The notes beneath the pieces are model-generated. The model was not told where the DNA came from. It did no database searches and saw nothing but the letters and a program-made list of their open reading frames with translations. A stretch of DNA of 64,000 nt, from the NCBI GenBank assembly GCA_030737835.1, contig CM060855.1:11379927-11443926 (forward strand), in the 5' to 3' direction. The translations under genes were made by a program, and so were the position numbers. Shown in pieces: positions 1-11,929 of the stretch; positions within the stretch are counted from its first letter, which is position 1; every line of letters begins with the position of its first letter. This DNA comes from Acorus gramineus (taxonomy: Eukaryota; Streptophyta; Magnoliopsida; Acorales; Acoraceae).

Positions 1-103
1 ATCTTATATGCCATAAAATGGTTGTTAGGATTGTCATTGTCCCATATCACTGGAACTTCTTTGCTTTGCATTATTTTAAGAAAAAAAACATTCGTTTATA
101 CAG

Positions 104-3100
104 GCGCAACAGCAGATTGGTGGTCAGTAGGGGTTATTCTTTTTGAACTTATTGTTGGGCTTCCACCATTCAATGCAGAGCATCCACAGGTTTCTTTCCT
201 GTATTGTTCACTCTAGATCTTTATTGCATAAGTAGATGAGCTTGACATGGTTAGTCACTACTTTATCAGAATAACATGAACCATAATACCTCTAGGAAGG
301 ATTAGAGGAAATTTCTCTTATTTTTTTGCCAAGATTTGTACATGTTTTGCATGTTTCAATAAAACCACTCAATTCTTGTGTTATCAATTATAAAAGCATT
401 CCCTAGATTATTACATCTACAAGTTTCCATTTTGACAACTTAGTATGTGCGTGCAGACCATTTTTGATAATATTCTCAATCGTAAGATACCTTGGCCTCG
501 GGTACCTGAAGAAATGAGTCCTGAAGCACAAGATCTTATTGACAGGTAAGAGAAATAGTAATTATTTCAATTCGATTCGTTGTCCTTTTCGTGTATAATG
601 TTTTTTCATTAGCATCAAAGGAAGGGGATCCGTAAAATGTTGTCCAACCCTTGTTCAAGAAGTTCAATGCTACTTCAGAATTAATGTAATTTTTTAATGA
701 TTTGGTCAGTTTCTCATGCTATACTACAAATTAAAATAATATCCTGTTCTGTGGGTGATCTTTTGATTCATCTCAGTTGTAAGTTGATTAATAATACCTC
801 TTGTAATCTTCATTAATATTCTTCATTAATTTCTTCACTGATCATTTCAGTTGTAAGCTTCACAATCACTTTTCAATTTTTAGATATTTTTCTAATTCTC
901 TAAAAACCTTACTCTGAGTCATACACCAACAAATATCTGTCTTCTGTCATGACTTGTAAGTTTTACTTTTGTAATCTAGTTCAGTATTATACTCTTTAAA
1001 CTTGTATCTATGTTCAGTAGTGATAGGTCATAGGTGTAATATTGGAATATAATTTTCACTGCTAGCGTATAGAAAGAGGTTCCTTGGTGCATGTTGCATG
1101 CAGATTTGCATCCCCTTGCTTTCGCAATGGCAAACAATCTTCAAATATTGGCTGAGAAAAAGGTTGTTCTTGCAAACTTTGTGAGCAAATCAGCAACTTA
1201 GATTGCTTGCTGGATTTGTGGTAGACATTTTTGAGTGTGAGATCACTCTGAACTCTGATATTGATGGATAATGGGATTTGTATATTTTTTATTGTTTCCC
1301 AAGAAATAGGAAACACCCATGACATTTGAAGAAATGTTAGTGATGGTTTACGATCATATTTTATGTATCCTTTTTCAAAATTATATTGGAGGTGTGGACT
1401 TGTAATTGTAGAATGAACACTAGTGAAACGATTACGGAAACATTGTACATCTGAACAATTGCATTGGAAGTTAAAAATTGTTGCCCTTCCTGATTGAGCT
1501 TCATAAAAGATGGAAACTTAGGATGTTCTTTTTTTTACTGAGGAAAGGTTATGTAGCGTGATCATGGCCCATTCTACCAATGTTGAGGATCACCAAATGG
1601 ACAACTATGGATGATTTGTAGAGTCATTTATTATTTATTAATAATTAGGATTAGTTATTATTTATGATATCATTGGATTTAAGATTTAGTTAGGATTTCT
1701 TTTTCAGCTATTAGGAGTTCTGGTGATTTGAGAGGTTTAGAGATTTGTTGAGATCCCAGTTTGTTGGAATTCTCTCCTCCGTAAATAAACTCCATAATCA
1801 CAAAATTACAGAATGAACAATTGTATTGGAAGTTAAAAAATTGTTGCCCTTCCTGATTGAGCTTCATAAAAGATGAAAACTTAGGATGTTCTTTTTTTTC
1901 TGAGGAAAGGTGATGTAGCGCGATCATGGACCGTTCTACCAATGTTGAGGATCACCAAATGGACAACTATGGATGATTTGTAAGAGTCATTTATTATTTG
2001 TTAATAATTAGGATTAGTTATTATTTATGATATCTTTAGATTTAGGATTTAGTTACTTCCAGTTATTAGGATTTCAGGTGATTTGAGAGGTTTAGAGATT
2101 TGTTGAGATCCTAGTTTATTGGGATTCTCTCCTCCATAAATAAACTCTATAATCACTAAATTAATGAAGACTTTGATAATTTGAGTTTATTATCTTTATT
2201 GTCCTATTGTTTTTGTTATCATTGGTGGAATAGCAGATTCATAGAAGTCCATCGTTCTGGTATTCCTTGCGAGGAATCAATAGATTTATTGAAGCTCATT
2301 GTTCTGACATTCTTTGTGAAGAATCACCAGATTCCTTCCTTGGAGCCTACAGATCTCATATCCCTTTGTGCGCGAAGGTTGATCGGATTCGTGGAAGAGT
2401 GTATCACATCAAAATATGGTTAATTATGCCATCATATACTTAGATTACATCACCAACTCCTTCAACCAAACTCGAGGATGAGTTTTTCTCAAGAGGGAGG
2501 GTCTGATATAGCGCGATCATGGACCATTCAACCAACATTGAGGATCACCAAATGGACTATTATGGATGATTTATAGAATCACTTATTATTTTTTAATAAT
2601 TAGGATCAGTTATTATTTATGATATCATTAGGTATGATTTCTATTTTTATTTACGATTTAGTTAGGATTTCTTTTCCGTTATTAGGATTTCAGGTGATTT
2701 GAGAGATTTAGATATTTGTTGAGATCTTAATTTGTTGAGATTCTCTCATCTATAAATAAACTCATCAATTTTTTTGAAAAAGATAAATAAACTCATTAAT
2801 CACAAAATTAATGAACACTTTGATAATTTGAGTTTATTCTCCTTATTTTTTTATTGTTTTTGTTATCCTTAGTGGAATAGCAGATTCATATCCATCATTC
2901 TGCTAATCTTTGCGATGAATCATCAGATTCATTGAAGCCCATTATTCTAACATTCTTTGTGAAGAATCAATAGATTCGTTGGAGCCTACAAATCCCATGC
3001 CCCTTTGTGCACAAAGGTTGATTGATCAAATCCGTGGAAGAGCATACCCTACGCTACATCAAAAGGTCAGTGAGCCACTATTTTATTGTTAATAACGCAA

Positions 3101-5810
3101 GAGGTACATGGCCAAAAGGCACAAAAGTAACAAAAAAAACTAAAGAAGAAGAAAATACAGAAGTAATAGAAAGGGAGAGAATGGAGTATGGACGAGTGTC
3201 TACAACACCCCAGATCAACCAAAAACCAAGATTACTACTTGATGATAAGTTTTCGTCCCCCACCCCTCTCAAAACACAATCAGATATGAAATTTTATTAA
3301 CAATAGCCAAAAGGCACAAAAGAAACCAAAAAAACTAAAGAAGAAGAAAATACAGAAGTGATAGGAAGGGAGATAATGGAGTATAGACAAGCGTCTACAA
3401 AACCCTAGATCAACCAAAAACCAGGATTACTACTTGATAACAAGTCTCCCTCCTCTACCCCTCTCAAAACGTATGCTACTAGCCACCACAAGAGAGTCCC
3501 CAATCAGTTATGAAATTTTATTAACAATAGCCAAAAGGCGCAAAAGAAACCAAAAAAAAACCAAAGAAGAAGAAAATACAGAAGTGATTGGAAGAGAGAA
3601 AAATGGAGTATAGACAAGTGTCTACAACACTCCAGATCAACCAAAAACCAGGATTACTACTTGATAACAAGTCTCCCTCCCCCACCCCTCTCAAAATGTA
3701 TGCATGCTACTTGCCACCACACAGTAGATTCCCCAATCATATATGAAATTTTCCAGTCCCAAACATTTTCGACCACACTTTAGGGTGCTCTCCCACCGTT
3801 GAAGATTCGTTGCTTTATGTTGTTGCTCATATTAGATGAGGTTTTAGCCTAAGCTTATCTATTGAAATGGGCGAATTGATAATAACACCATATGCAAGCT
3901 TTGTGGTTTGGATGAGAACATGGAGTCACATTTTCTTTGGGTGTTCTTTTAGTTCTCAAATATGGGAAAGGTGTCTCATAGGTCCCATGCTCTTTTAGTA
4001 AGCGTGAAGAAATGTGTTGATGGTTTAGGAAATGGCGAAAAATAAGTGACAATATTAATTTGAATTCCAATGGCTTACCCCTCATGCGGTGTTGTTGGTG
4101 CATTTGACTACTTGGAATGAACATTTTTCAACAAAAAAGGATCTACTTGAAAAAGACTTGGGCAACAATTTCCTTGCTCCTCAAATCTGGTCATTGTGAT
4201 CCTTGGGGTTGACCCTCCCTCCTCCATCATGGGTAACTATGGATTTGGGGTGGGGCATGATCTTCGATGAGGGATATGCCTTGATTTGGTGGGATTCATG
4301 TATCTTTTTTTCTTCTTTTTATATTCACTATAACTTTTGGAGATCCCTCATTTCCTTCTTGGGGGCATCTTTATTAATAAGAAACTCCTATTTCTTCTCA
4401 AAAAAAAGGAAAGAAAGATAGAAGAAGAGGCCAAATTGCTTTGATGCTCCGTCAACATAGGAAGTGTTTGTGCTAAATGAAAGGCAAGGAAAAGTGAGAA
4501 TGAAAACTTTCCTTGGTCCACCAACTTTGCTTGTGTTTTATGCATGCATATTTTTCAATGGGGAAAAACTCTTGCATCCCATTCCATCCCTTTTAGATGG
4601 AAGTATTCTGCTCGTAAGATGTAAAATTTTCCCTTTGATCCTCAAACAATCATTTGTTGGTCAAGGGGAAAGTGGTCTCATTTACCATATAGGGCTTTGT
4701 GTAAACGCACGTTTAATATTTAGTCCCCTGGGCTAGCATACCAACTAATTTAATTTGTCTCCTGTGTGTCATAAACAGCTTCAGAACATTGTTAAATGTG
4801 CATGTAAAATTTTATGTTTGTGTGCCTACATCTCTCATGGATTCGTCGGTTTATTGTTTAGAGACCGGTAAATTTGTGTTGCTTACTATATTGCTGTAAA
4901 ACATTGTTATATTTTGTTCTATGTAAGTTAATTGCCTCTGGGGGCTCGCTTGATTAGCTGTCCCGGTGGTCCCAATTCGATGTTCTACCAATTTGAAATT
5001 TGAACCATGCTTTAGGTTGTTGACTGAAGATCCCAACCATAGACTTGGAGCCAATGGAGCATCAGAGGTAAATTTGTTGTGCATAAACTTAGTATACCTT
5101 TATGAGATGCAGATTGACTATAGAATGAAAGTAATAAATCAGGTGAAGCAACATGTATTTTTCAAAGACATCAACTGGGACACACTTGCGCGCCAGAAGG
5201 TCTGTTTATATCTCATATCAACAGCAATTTTGTATGTATATGTTTGTTCTTGTGGATTTTCACTAAATATTGATCTAACATTAACATTCATTTTATAGGC
5301 CGCGTTTGTCCCATCTTCAGACAGTGCACTGGATACGAGTTATTTCACCAGTCGTTACTCCTGGAATATGTCAGATGAACGTGTTTATGCAGCCAATGAA
5401 TGTGAAGATTCAAGTGACAGTGGCAGCCCAAGTGGCAGCAGTTGTGAGAGCAATCGTCAAGATGAAATTGTATGGGACCAGCGCCACATTTCCACCAGTT
5501 TTTTTTTAACATGTATTTTATGTTTCAGATATTCTAATGACATTATGGCAAGCAGGGAGATGATCGTGGAGGAGTTACTGAGTTTGAGTCTGAACCATCT
5601 GATAATCAGTATCCATTCAATAATTTTTCATTCAAGGTAACGTTGATTTATCCTTCAGATATTGTTCACTGACATATATTGTTTGCTATTGTCATTTTCT
5701 AACCAACATTTTTTTGGTTTACATAGAATCTCTCACAACTTGCATCAATCAACTATGATTTGCTGACAAAGGGCTGGAAGGATGAGCCACCCATAAAGCC
5801 CAACAAATAG
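104..5810 (+). CDS. IREH1: IRE/IREH1-family AGC serine/threonine kinase, 3' part (7 exons)
   Basis: Exons read as 104-189, 457-545, 5016-5067, 5143-5199, 5299-5469, 5556-5636 and 5727-5810 (TAG), all with GT..AG introns and consistent phase; 205 residues are visible. The first exon carries kinase subdomain IX ([19 protein letters not shown]). Next come [32 protein letters not shown], the AGC tail [19 protein letters not shown], and an acidic/serine-rich stretch ([15 protein letters not shown]). The protein ends in [20 protein letters not shown]. The GATADWW segment and this C-terminus are hallmarks, from memory, of plant IRE, IREH1, IRE3 and IRE4, cytoplasmic kinases linked to root-hair tip growth. 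Which paralogue this is remains uncertain. The ATP-binding lobe and N-terminal regulatory region lie left of the window. The 4.47-kb intron at 546-5015 is unusually large and filled with repeats. Confidence 0.9.
1453..2170. repeat. 362-bp tandem duplication in the kinase intron
   Basis: Two adjacent copies begin with near-identical GAACAATTG at 1453 and 1815, a period of 362 bases. Each copy contains about 95 bases of local flank followed by the first part of the LTR of the neighbouring fossil element. The duplication therefore joins host flank and LTR sequence, so it probably arose after that element inserted. Confidence 0.8.
1911..3061 (+). mobile_element. Compact LTR retrotransposon fossil (TRIM-like), non-coding
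   Basis: Two direct LTRs lie at 1911-2411 and 2504-3061, both starting TGATRTAGCG and ending ACATCA. They enclose only about 92 bases of internal DNA (2412-2503). A purine-rich tract (AAGAGGGAGGG) sits just before the right LTR. A 5-bp target duplication AAAGG flanks the whole unit (1906-1910 and 3062-3066). There is no coding capacity, so it is either a TRIM-type element or an internally collapsed LTR element. The LTRs have diverged visibly, including a short internal duplication in the right one, so it is an old copy. Confidence 0.75.
3106..3755. repeat. Three-copy tandem repeat, about 195-224 bp unit
   Basis: GCCAAAAGG recurs at 3111, 3306 and 3530, each followed by the same A-rich text (AAAGAAGAAGAAAATACAGA), a GGAGTA..GACAAG segment, CCAAAAACCAGGATTACTAC, and a C-rich CCCACCCCTCTCAAAA. 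Units 2 and 3 carry extra sequence (GCTAC..GCCACCAC) absent from unit 1. The repeat lies within the large kinase intron, right next to the LTR fossil. Its origin is not recognised. Confidence 0.8.
3770..4200 (+). mobile_element. LINE (L1-type) remnant, zinc-binding C-terminus of reverse transcriptase
   Basis: The plus strand reads [20 protein letters not shown] near 3880-3945 and, after a frame change, [10 protein letters not shown]. This matches the C-x2-C..H..W pattern of the zf-RVT domain found after the reverse transcriptase in plant LINEs. The reading frame is interrupted, with a stop just after WVFF and a frame change, so it is a dead 5'-truncated piece. A-rich sequence near 4397-4425 could be the decayed tail. 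Confidence 0.6.
4201..5015. other. Rest of the large kinase intron, no gene seen
   Basis: Moderately complex AT-rich sequence between the LINE remnant and the next kinase exon. I see no conserved reading frame or clear repeat border. The intron closes with TTTAG at 5011-5015. Confidence 0.5.
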
Positions 5811-6420
5811 TTCATCATTGTTTTGAGAAGCCAAGAAGGTTGTAAATTCCATCAAACCATAAAGGGTGCAGATCGCCTCTATGGTTGCTTGTGCAGATGT
5901 AAATGTAAGGTCTCACAAGTCATGAACACGTATTATGTCCATCAATCATCTCGTGTTCCTTTTTGGTGAATATAAATACCCTTTTTGTTCCCATCTCATT
6001 GCAGATGTAGGAAGAAAGCTGAGAGCCGGTTTTTAAATGTGATCTTCCTCCCCAATTCGCGCCTTCTGCGTCATTATTTTTCTGTGATATCAAACATAGA
6101 TCACATCTTCTTCCGTCCATGCTTCAGTTTTCAGACTTTTTCAAGGACAGAATTTTTCTTTCGTCATCTGGAACCTTTAATTAAAAAACTTTGGTTTTTG
6201 ATCTTACAGGGACAATGAACAAAAGTAAAAACACTTTTTTTTACCCAAGACAGGGTAGAACAGGTTGTAAATCCCTTGTCATACTGGGAACCAACCATGT
6301 AAAACATATATAAATGTGTTAGAAACTCCAAAGCATACAATCCAGGTGGTCATCAGTGACCAACCATGTATGTTATGCAACAGGTTCAGTTGGAAAATAG
6401 AAATTGCTTACCTTATTATG
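5811..6420 (+). other. Probable 3' UTR and flank of the kinase gene
   Basis: Non-coding sequence directly after the TAG stop, without transposon signatures. The poly(A) site cannot be fixed from sequence alone. Confidence 0.4.
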
Positions 6421-7481
6421 AAATATTGCTATAGATTATCAAGGTTTCTTGATGAATTCTCCTAACTTGATTAATTTTTCCATTAATGAAATGCTGCTAA
6501 CTCATCCAGTGCATGCAGGTTGGGGGTGTGTCTTGATGGTCCACACAGGTTGGCTCCAATCCACTCATTGTTTTGTGCTGAGCCCAAGTTTTTTTTTTTT
6601 GTTAAGTACCAGTTAGTGAGATTCCACATGGCCACATGTTAGACATAGACCGAATTTTTACGTAGTTCACGTGTTTTGATTTTATTTAAAATAGTTTAAC
6701 TCATCTATGAAAGTATATATAATTTTACAAAAAAAGAAATAAGTATATATTCAAAAGAACTTTATAAACCAAATTTAGATTTATGAATTTATATATGTTT
6801 AAAGTGATTTCAGTCCTTTAATCAAAGAAACAAATTGGATTTATGATTTTTTATGTACAAAATGAAAAGTTAAAGATTATAAAATACAAATATATTGTAT
6901 AATAATACAATTTATTTGTAAAACCTGGTCTAGATATAGCCAGGTCTAGCCCTGCCAACATGATGAAGGTTTGAGTTAAGTATTTTGGGTTTGAAGGCTG
7001 GGTTGGATTGAATTTGGGTGGAGTCCCTTCAGCTTTAGTATAGGTTTTGAGTCTCAACCTAATCCAACTCATCTGAGTTGCACCCCTATTCAACAGTCAT
7101 TTCTAGAGGCACCATATCACCTGATGCAATATATGAAATAACTTAATATCATATATTCTCGACTATGTTATAATATACTCTATTTCAAAAACCATAAAAG
7201 TGTACACCTTTATTTCATTTGTATATGTACTTTATTGTACAATTATATGCTTTGAAAAACATTGAAAACATGGTGGGTACTATAAAAAGGACAAGTATAA
7301 CATATTATTAGTTTTGATGGACGTATCATAACACATGATATGATATTAAGATAATGACAGTAAAAATAAAAAATCAATAAATGAAAAATCTTGTATGGCT
7401 AATTATAACCCAATATATAAGCACGATATAAGACTTGTTTTGACAAAATCTCTCATGAAACATTTACATGGAGGACATGTA
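6421..7481. other. Intergenic AT-rich DNA
   Basis: No gene recognised. Text around 6930-7090 (GGTTTGAGTTAAGT..GGGTTGGATTGAATTTGGGTGG) has the look of a decayed repeat but shows no clear borders. Confidence 0.4.
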
Positions 7482-8479
7482 GGGCGCCCATATTTCCACC
7501 CACGTACTTCTTCAACCCACCCATTTCAAAATATAAAAATGTGATTTTTTTAAGAGATGAACCCACCCGACCCATTAGACTTTGTAAAGTCATCCATTAT
7601 GTCACAAGTCGACATCACATAGTCGAACTGGTCACAGAGACCTAAGCCCTCTCTGCGACCCATTCAACTTTGTGTAGTCGTCAGTTATATACTCTGTTCG
7701 ACATCGCAGAGTCGAACAAGTCACAAAAACCTAACGCTCTCATGTGACCCATTCGACTTTGTGAAATCGTCAATTATGATGTTAAGTAAAACATTTATGC
7801 AAAGATTTTATAAAATATTTTATATTTTTATTTAGTAATGATAATTAAAAAAATTATTATATTATAATTATGTCATGATTCAAATCTGGTTGACCTAACA
7901 GTTGAACTAATGACCCTTGACTCATTCATTTTTTTGGTTCATTGAACGGTTCAATTTTTAAAACATTACCATTATGTCACAGATTGACATCACATAGTCG
8001 AACTGATCCCAGAGACCTAAGGCAGTAAGGCCCTCTCTACGGCCCATTCGACTTGTGACATAATGGACAACATCACAAAGAGATATTCAAACACTACATC
8101 ATGTGATCTGTTCTTCATGATACTAAAAAACGCATCATCTTTTGAAGATATTATTTCATTGTGAATGCTATAACACGCAAATACATTGTTCAAAACACAA
8201 AGTCGAATAGGCCGTATAGAGTGCCTTAGGTCTCTGTAAGTAGTTTGACTCTGTGATGTCGACCAGTGTAACAATGAACGACTTCACAAAGTCGAATAGG
8301 CTATAAAGTGAACCTTAGATTTCTGTGATCAGTTTGACTATGTGATATCGACATATCACATAATGGACGACTTCACAAAGTCGAATGGATCGGGGTGGGG
8401 TCATTCTTTAAAAAAACCACATTTTGATTTTTTTAGTAGGGTGGGGTGAATAACTATGTGGGTGGAAATATCGGTACCC
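7482..8479. mobile_element. Foldback Mutator-like MITE with 9-bp target duplication
   Basis: Ends are GGGCGCCCATATTTCCACCC and, on the other strand from the right, GGGTACCGATATTTCCACCC. The arms run about 280 bases on each side (7482-7770 and 8195-8479) and are built of repeated GTCGAA/GTCGACATCACATAGTCGAA motifs. Flanks are GGACATGTA (7473-7481) and GAACATGTA (8480-8488), an 8/9 match of the size Mutator-like elements produce. There is no transposase frame, so it is non-autonomous. Confidence 0.8.
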
Positions 8480-8599
8480 GAACATGTATCACATTTCTCA
8501 TTCTCCATGAAATCTATGTCATCCAAGAGAACAAAAACCAATCTGATAATAAAAAAATATGGTTTTACATAAACAATAGCATATTTTTTCAAAAATTAA

Positions 8600-8792
8600 A
8601 GCTGCATTTGGATGTGAGGTTGAAACGCTAAGATTCTTAAAATCTTGTGTTTCAAACTCAGCTTTTGAAAAATTATATTTTATTAGATTTTCAATCGCAA
8701 GATTTTTTTGTCTAAATGTGTTTGGAACTGAATTTAAGAATTTGCAGTTTTGTAAACGTAGAATCTACCTAAACTCATATCTAAATGGGGCC
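8600..8792. mobile_element. Short Tourist-like MITE (193 bp)
   Basis: Terminal inverted repeats are AGCTGCATTTGGATGTGAG and, in reverse complement, GGCCCCATTTAGATATGAG. The element is flanked by TAA at 8597-8599 and 8793-8795. Size and the 3-bp duplication fit the PIF/Harbinger class. Confidence 0.65.
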
Positions 8793-8795
8793 TAA

Positions 8796-9830
8796 ACCAA
8801 AAAAAAAAAAAAGAAGTCGTGTTTTAAACCTCTCGAGCGTAATATAATTCAAAAGTATTTGAAAAAAATATTACACCCCAACCGATCCACATGGAAAACT
8901 AACAAAATCAAACCAAATGAAATCCAACAAATATAGAACCCAAGATCAACCAAAAAATCAGGGAAGAAATGAGTGTTTGTGCAATTTGTTAGTAGTTTTT
9001 TTAAAATGTATTTTTTATGTGTCTTATAAGTTTATGTCATTTATAAGTTTGTGTGTAGGGTTTTACTGCCACATCGAAAAGAAAAAATAAATAAATTATT
9101 TGCACTATATAAAGTGTAGTGGTTCTAAAATATTGTTTGTTTTATGAGTAGTGTTGTGTTATACACACGGTGTTTAAGCACCGCTCGCGCACGCGCGTGT
9201 GCGATGAGCACAATGTCGTCATTAGGAGTTCGAGCTTTTTCTTTTTGACTAAAATTAGACGATGGAAATCATTTTTATCAGATGTAATCTGGAGTGTTCA
9301 AAAGGTGGACACGTCAGATTCAATGTGCACAATTGAATTGATCAAGCAACAATTGCAATGATAAAGGGGTGACATGGAAAGGGGATGCATCTGATGGTGA
9401 TCGATCTAGACTATCAATTTTGTAACTGAAGATCCAACGGTCCAGATTGGAGGCGAGTAGGCCACTTAAGATGCCTTGAAAAGGTGTTCCATGGCTATAA
9501 ATAGACATGAATTCCAACCATTAAAACCACTCCAAATAATCAAAGGCTTTCTTTTTTCCCCTAAACTTTGTTTTAGTATTGGATTTCTGCATAATCTAAT
9601 ATTGGGGTCTTGATTCACTTGGGTTCTTCATCAGTATCTTGTCTACCATTGTCAGTGCAAATACTGGTGAAAATTTTGCTTTGAGTTATCTTGGAGATAG
9701 ATTCGCAATACCTTGTGCACACTATTTGATGGAAGCAAATATTGTCTTAAGGAGAGCGACTCTGTAACGCGACTCAAAGGGTTCAGTAAAGTCTTGGTCA
9801 TTCTCACTACATCTTCACCAACAATCGATG
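8796..9830. other. Intergenic DNA with a possible LTR-like block
   Basis: From about 9150 to 9830 the sequence is more complex than its surroundings. It has a palindromic GCGCACGCGCGTGTGCG patch near 9187 and a TATA-like CTATAAATAG near 9495, then a leader-like stretch. It could be an old solo LTR, but I could not find matching TG..CA ends or a 5-bp duplication, so the family is unproven. Confidence 0.3.
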
Positions 9831-10520
9831 CTTAACAAAATTTCAATAAAAAAGACATTTTGAAACAAAAAAAAAATCATAAAAATATTTAAAATTTTCA
9901 TTGCAAATTTAAGTATACCCCAACATATCTACAAGAAAACCAAACAAAATCAAAATGCATTGACATAGGAGAAAATTTTTATAAAAAAATAAAAAATTTG
10001 AATGTACATAAAAGAGAAAGGCATATCTCCATTGACTGTATCAAAAAAGTTCATTCTTTTCTTCACTATCAAACAAAAGAAAACCATGAAAAGAAAAGAC
10101 AAAAAAATTGTCTGCTATTCATGCTTAACAAAATTTCAATGAAAAATAAATAAAAATCAACCTCCAAAACCTGAAAAAAATTCGAATTTATATTTGAACC
10201 AAAAAGACATCTTAAAAACATTTAAATTTTTCATTGCATCCCCTAACATATCCACATCAAAAACCAAAAAAAAAATCAAAATGCACTTACTTGGGAGACA
10301 AACTTTACAACATCAAAACAAAGAAAAAAGAATATGAATATACATAAAAGAGAAGGGTATATCTCCATCTCTTGTGTCAAAAAAGTTTTTTCTTTTCTTC
10401 ATAAACAAAAGGAAACCCGAAAAAATAGTCAATGAAAAAATAAATAAATATTGACATCCAAAATCAGAAAAAATTTGAATTATATTTTGAACAAAAAAAT
10501 CATCTTAAAAATATTTTATC
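9831..10520. repeat. Tandem repeat, about 290-300 bp unit, 2+ copies
   Basis: CTTAACAAAATTTCAAT occurs at about 9831 and 10122. The following text (CATTGCA..CC.AACATATC.AC, ACATAAAAGAGAA.GG.ATAT, AAAAAAGTT..TTCTTTTCTTC) repeats in the same order. A third partial unit begins near 10425. Very A-rich on the plus strand. Not recognised. Confidence 0.7.
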
Positions 10521-10759
10521 TAAAACCACGATAGGGAAATTGTCAGTGGAACAAATGTGAAAAAAGACTTTGGAATAACTTTCTTCCTTTTATATCTCTA
10601 AATTTGGAGGATGGTATGCTCCAGTCACACTCCATATCCACCTTCAAATTCAGAGATTTGGATTTGATCCTCCAAATTTGAAGAGCACCTCCATATTTGG
10701 AGGCACATTCAAATCATATTTTTCACTTTTTACTTTATACACTAATTAATTCAATTTAA

Positions 10760-11596
10760 GCCTTGTTTGTTTCGTGTCATTTTTTTTATGGAATTACTTT
10801 ATTAAGAATCAGTTTACTAGGATTATTTTACGAGGAATCCTAATTCCATCAGTCTGTTTGGGTCGCTAGTGGATTTCTCCATATAATCATTTTCTAGTGT
10901 TTGGTTCATACATAGAAAATGATAAGAAATTTGATTTAATTGTCTAAAATACTCTTACTACTAGTATATATACTTGCAAAATTTATTTCTCTACCTATAT
11001 CACAATAATAAAAAAATGAGTAATTTTTTTATAAATATTTAATGAATGTAAATAAATAAAATAACCGATTACATAATTAAACATATAATAATAGTAATAT
11101 TCCTAAATCAGTTGAACAGTATACCAATTATAATAATATCTAAACCATCACATATAAAAATAAAAAAAAACTTAAAAACATACATTAATATATAATACAT
11201 ATTTAAGATTTTTCATATCATATATAAAAATTATAATAGAATTTAATAGTTAAAAAATCAAAATAACTATATAAACCTATTATATGGGTGGTCGGTTAAA
11301 AAAAAATAGAAGAGGGGGTTATTTATTTTAGAAAGGATTTATATATTAATTTTATTAATTTGTAAAAAGTATAATAGTAATATAATTTTGGATTCCTGGT
11401 AGAATTTGATATTACCACCACAAAGGGTGGTAATCTGATTCCATCATATTTTCCCATATATATGGATTTTAATTCAAGTGGGGCCCACAATTACCATCAA
11501 GATTACCATGAATCAAATATTTGATTTTATACACTTTCTGGTAATCTCACATTGAATCAAATTCCATCCTAGAATGACACGAACCAAATGGGACCC
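10760..11596. mobile_element. Tourist-like PIF/Harbinger element (837 bp)
   Basis: The left end GCCTTGTTTGTTTCGTGTCA pairs with the right end, which reads GGGTCCCATTTGGTTCGTGTCA on the opposite strand (written in part). TAA flanks it at 10757-10759 and 11597-11599. The interior is AT-rich with no transposase frame, so it is non-autonomous. Confidence 0.75.
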
Positions 11597-11929
11597 TAAT
11601 GTATATTTAGATCGATCTATTTTTAATAAAAGTACTATAGTTGGAAAAATTTCATCAAGACCTTCAAAATGAGATGAATATTAAATTATTTTAGAATTGA
11701 TTTTAAAAAAATCTTTTATCGTTTGATTATTCAAGAATGATTTTATTTATTTAATGTAAAAACTATTAATTTAAAAATAATACCAAAACCATTTAATATT
11801 AGACTTGATTTAAAAATCTTAATGACATCATTTCAATGGTATAATTTTTATATAAATGGATTAATAATAATAATATTTATTAATGAGATTTCATATAACA
11901 TTATATAATTTTAAAAATGATAAAAAAAA

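Noticed and set aside
9150-9830. Solo LTR
   Set aside because: It has a TATA-like box and leader-like text, but no matching TG..CA ends or flanking 5-bp duplication, so it is kept only as a low-confidence remark.
9831-10520. CRISPR-like or other spaced array
   Set aside because: The units are about 290-300 bases and repeat over their full length; this is a plant tandem repeat with no repeat-spacer structure.
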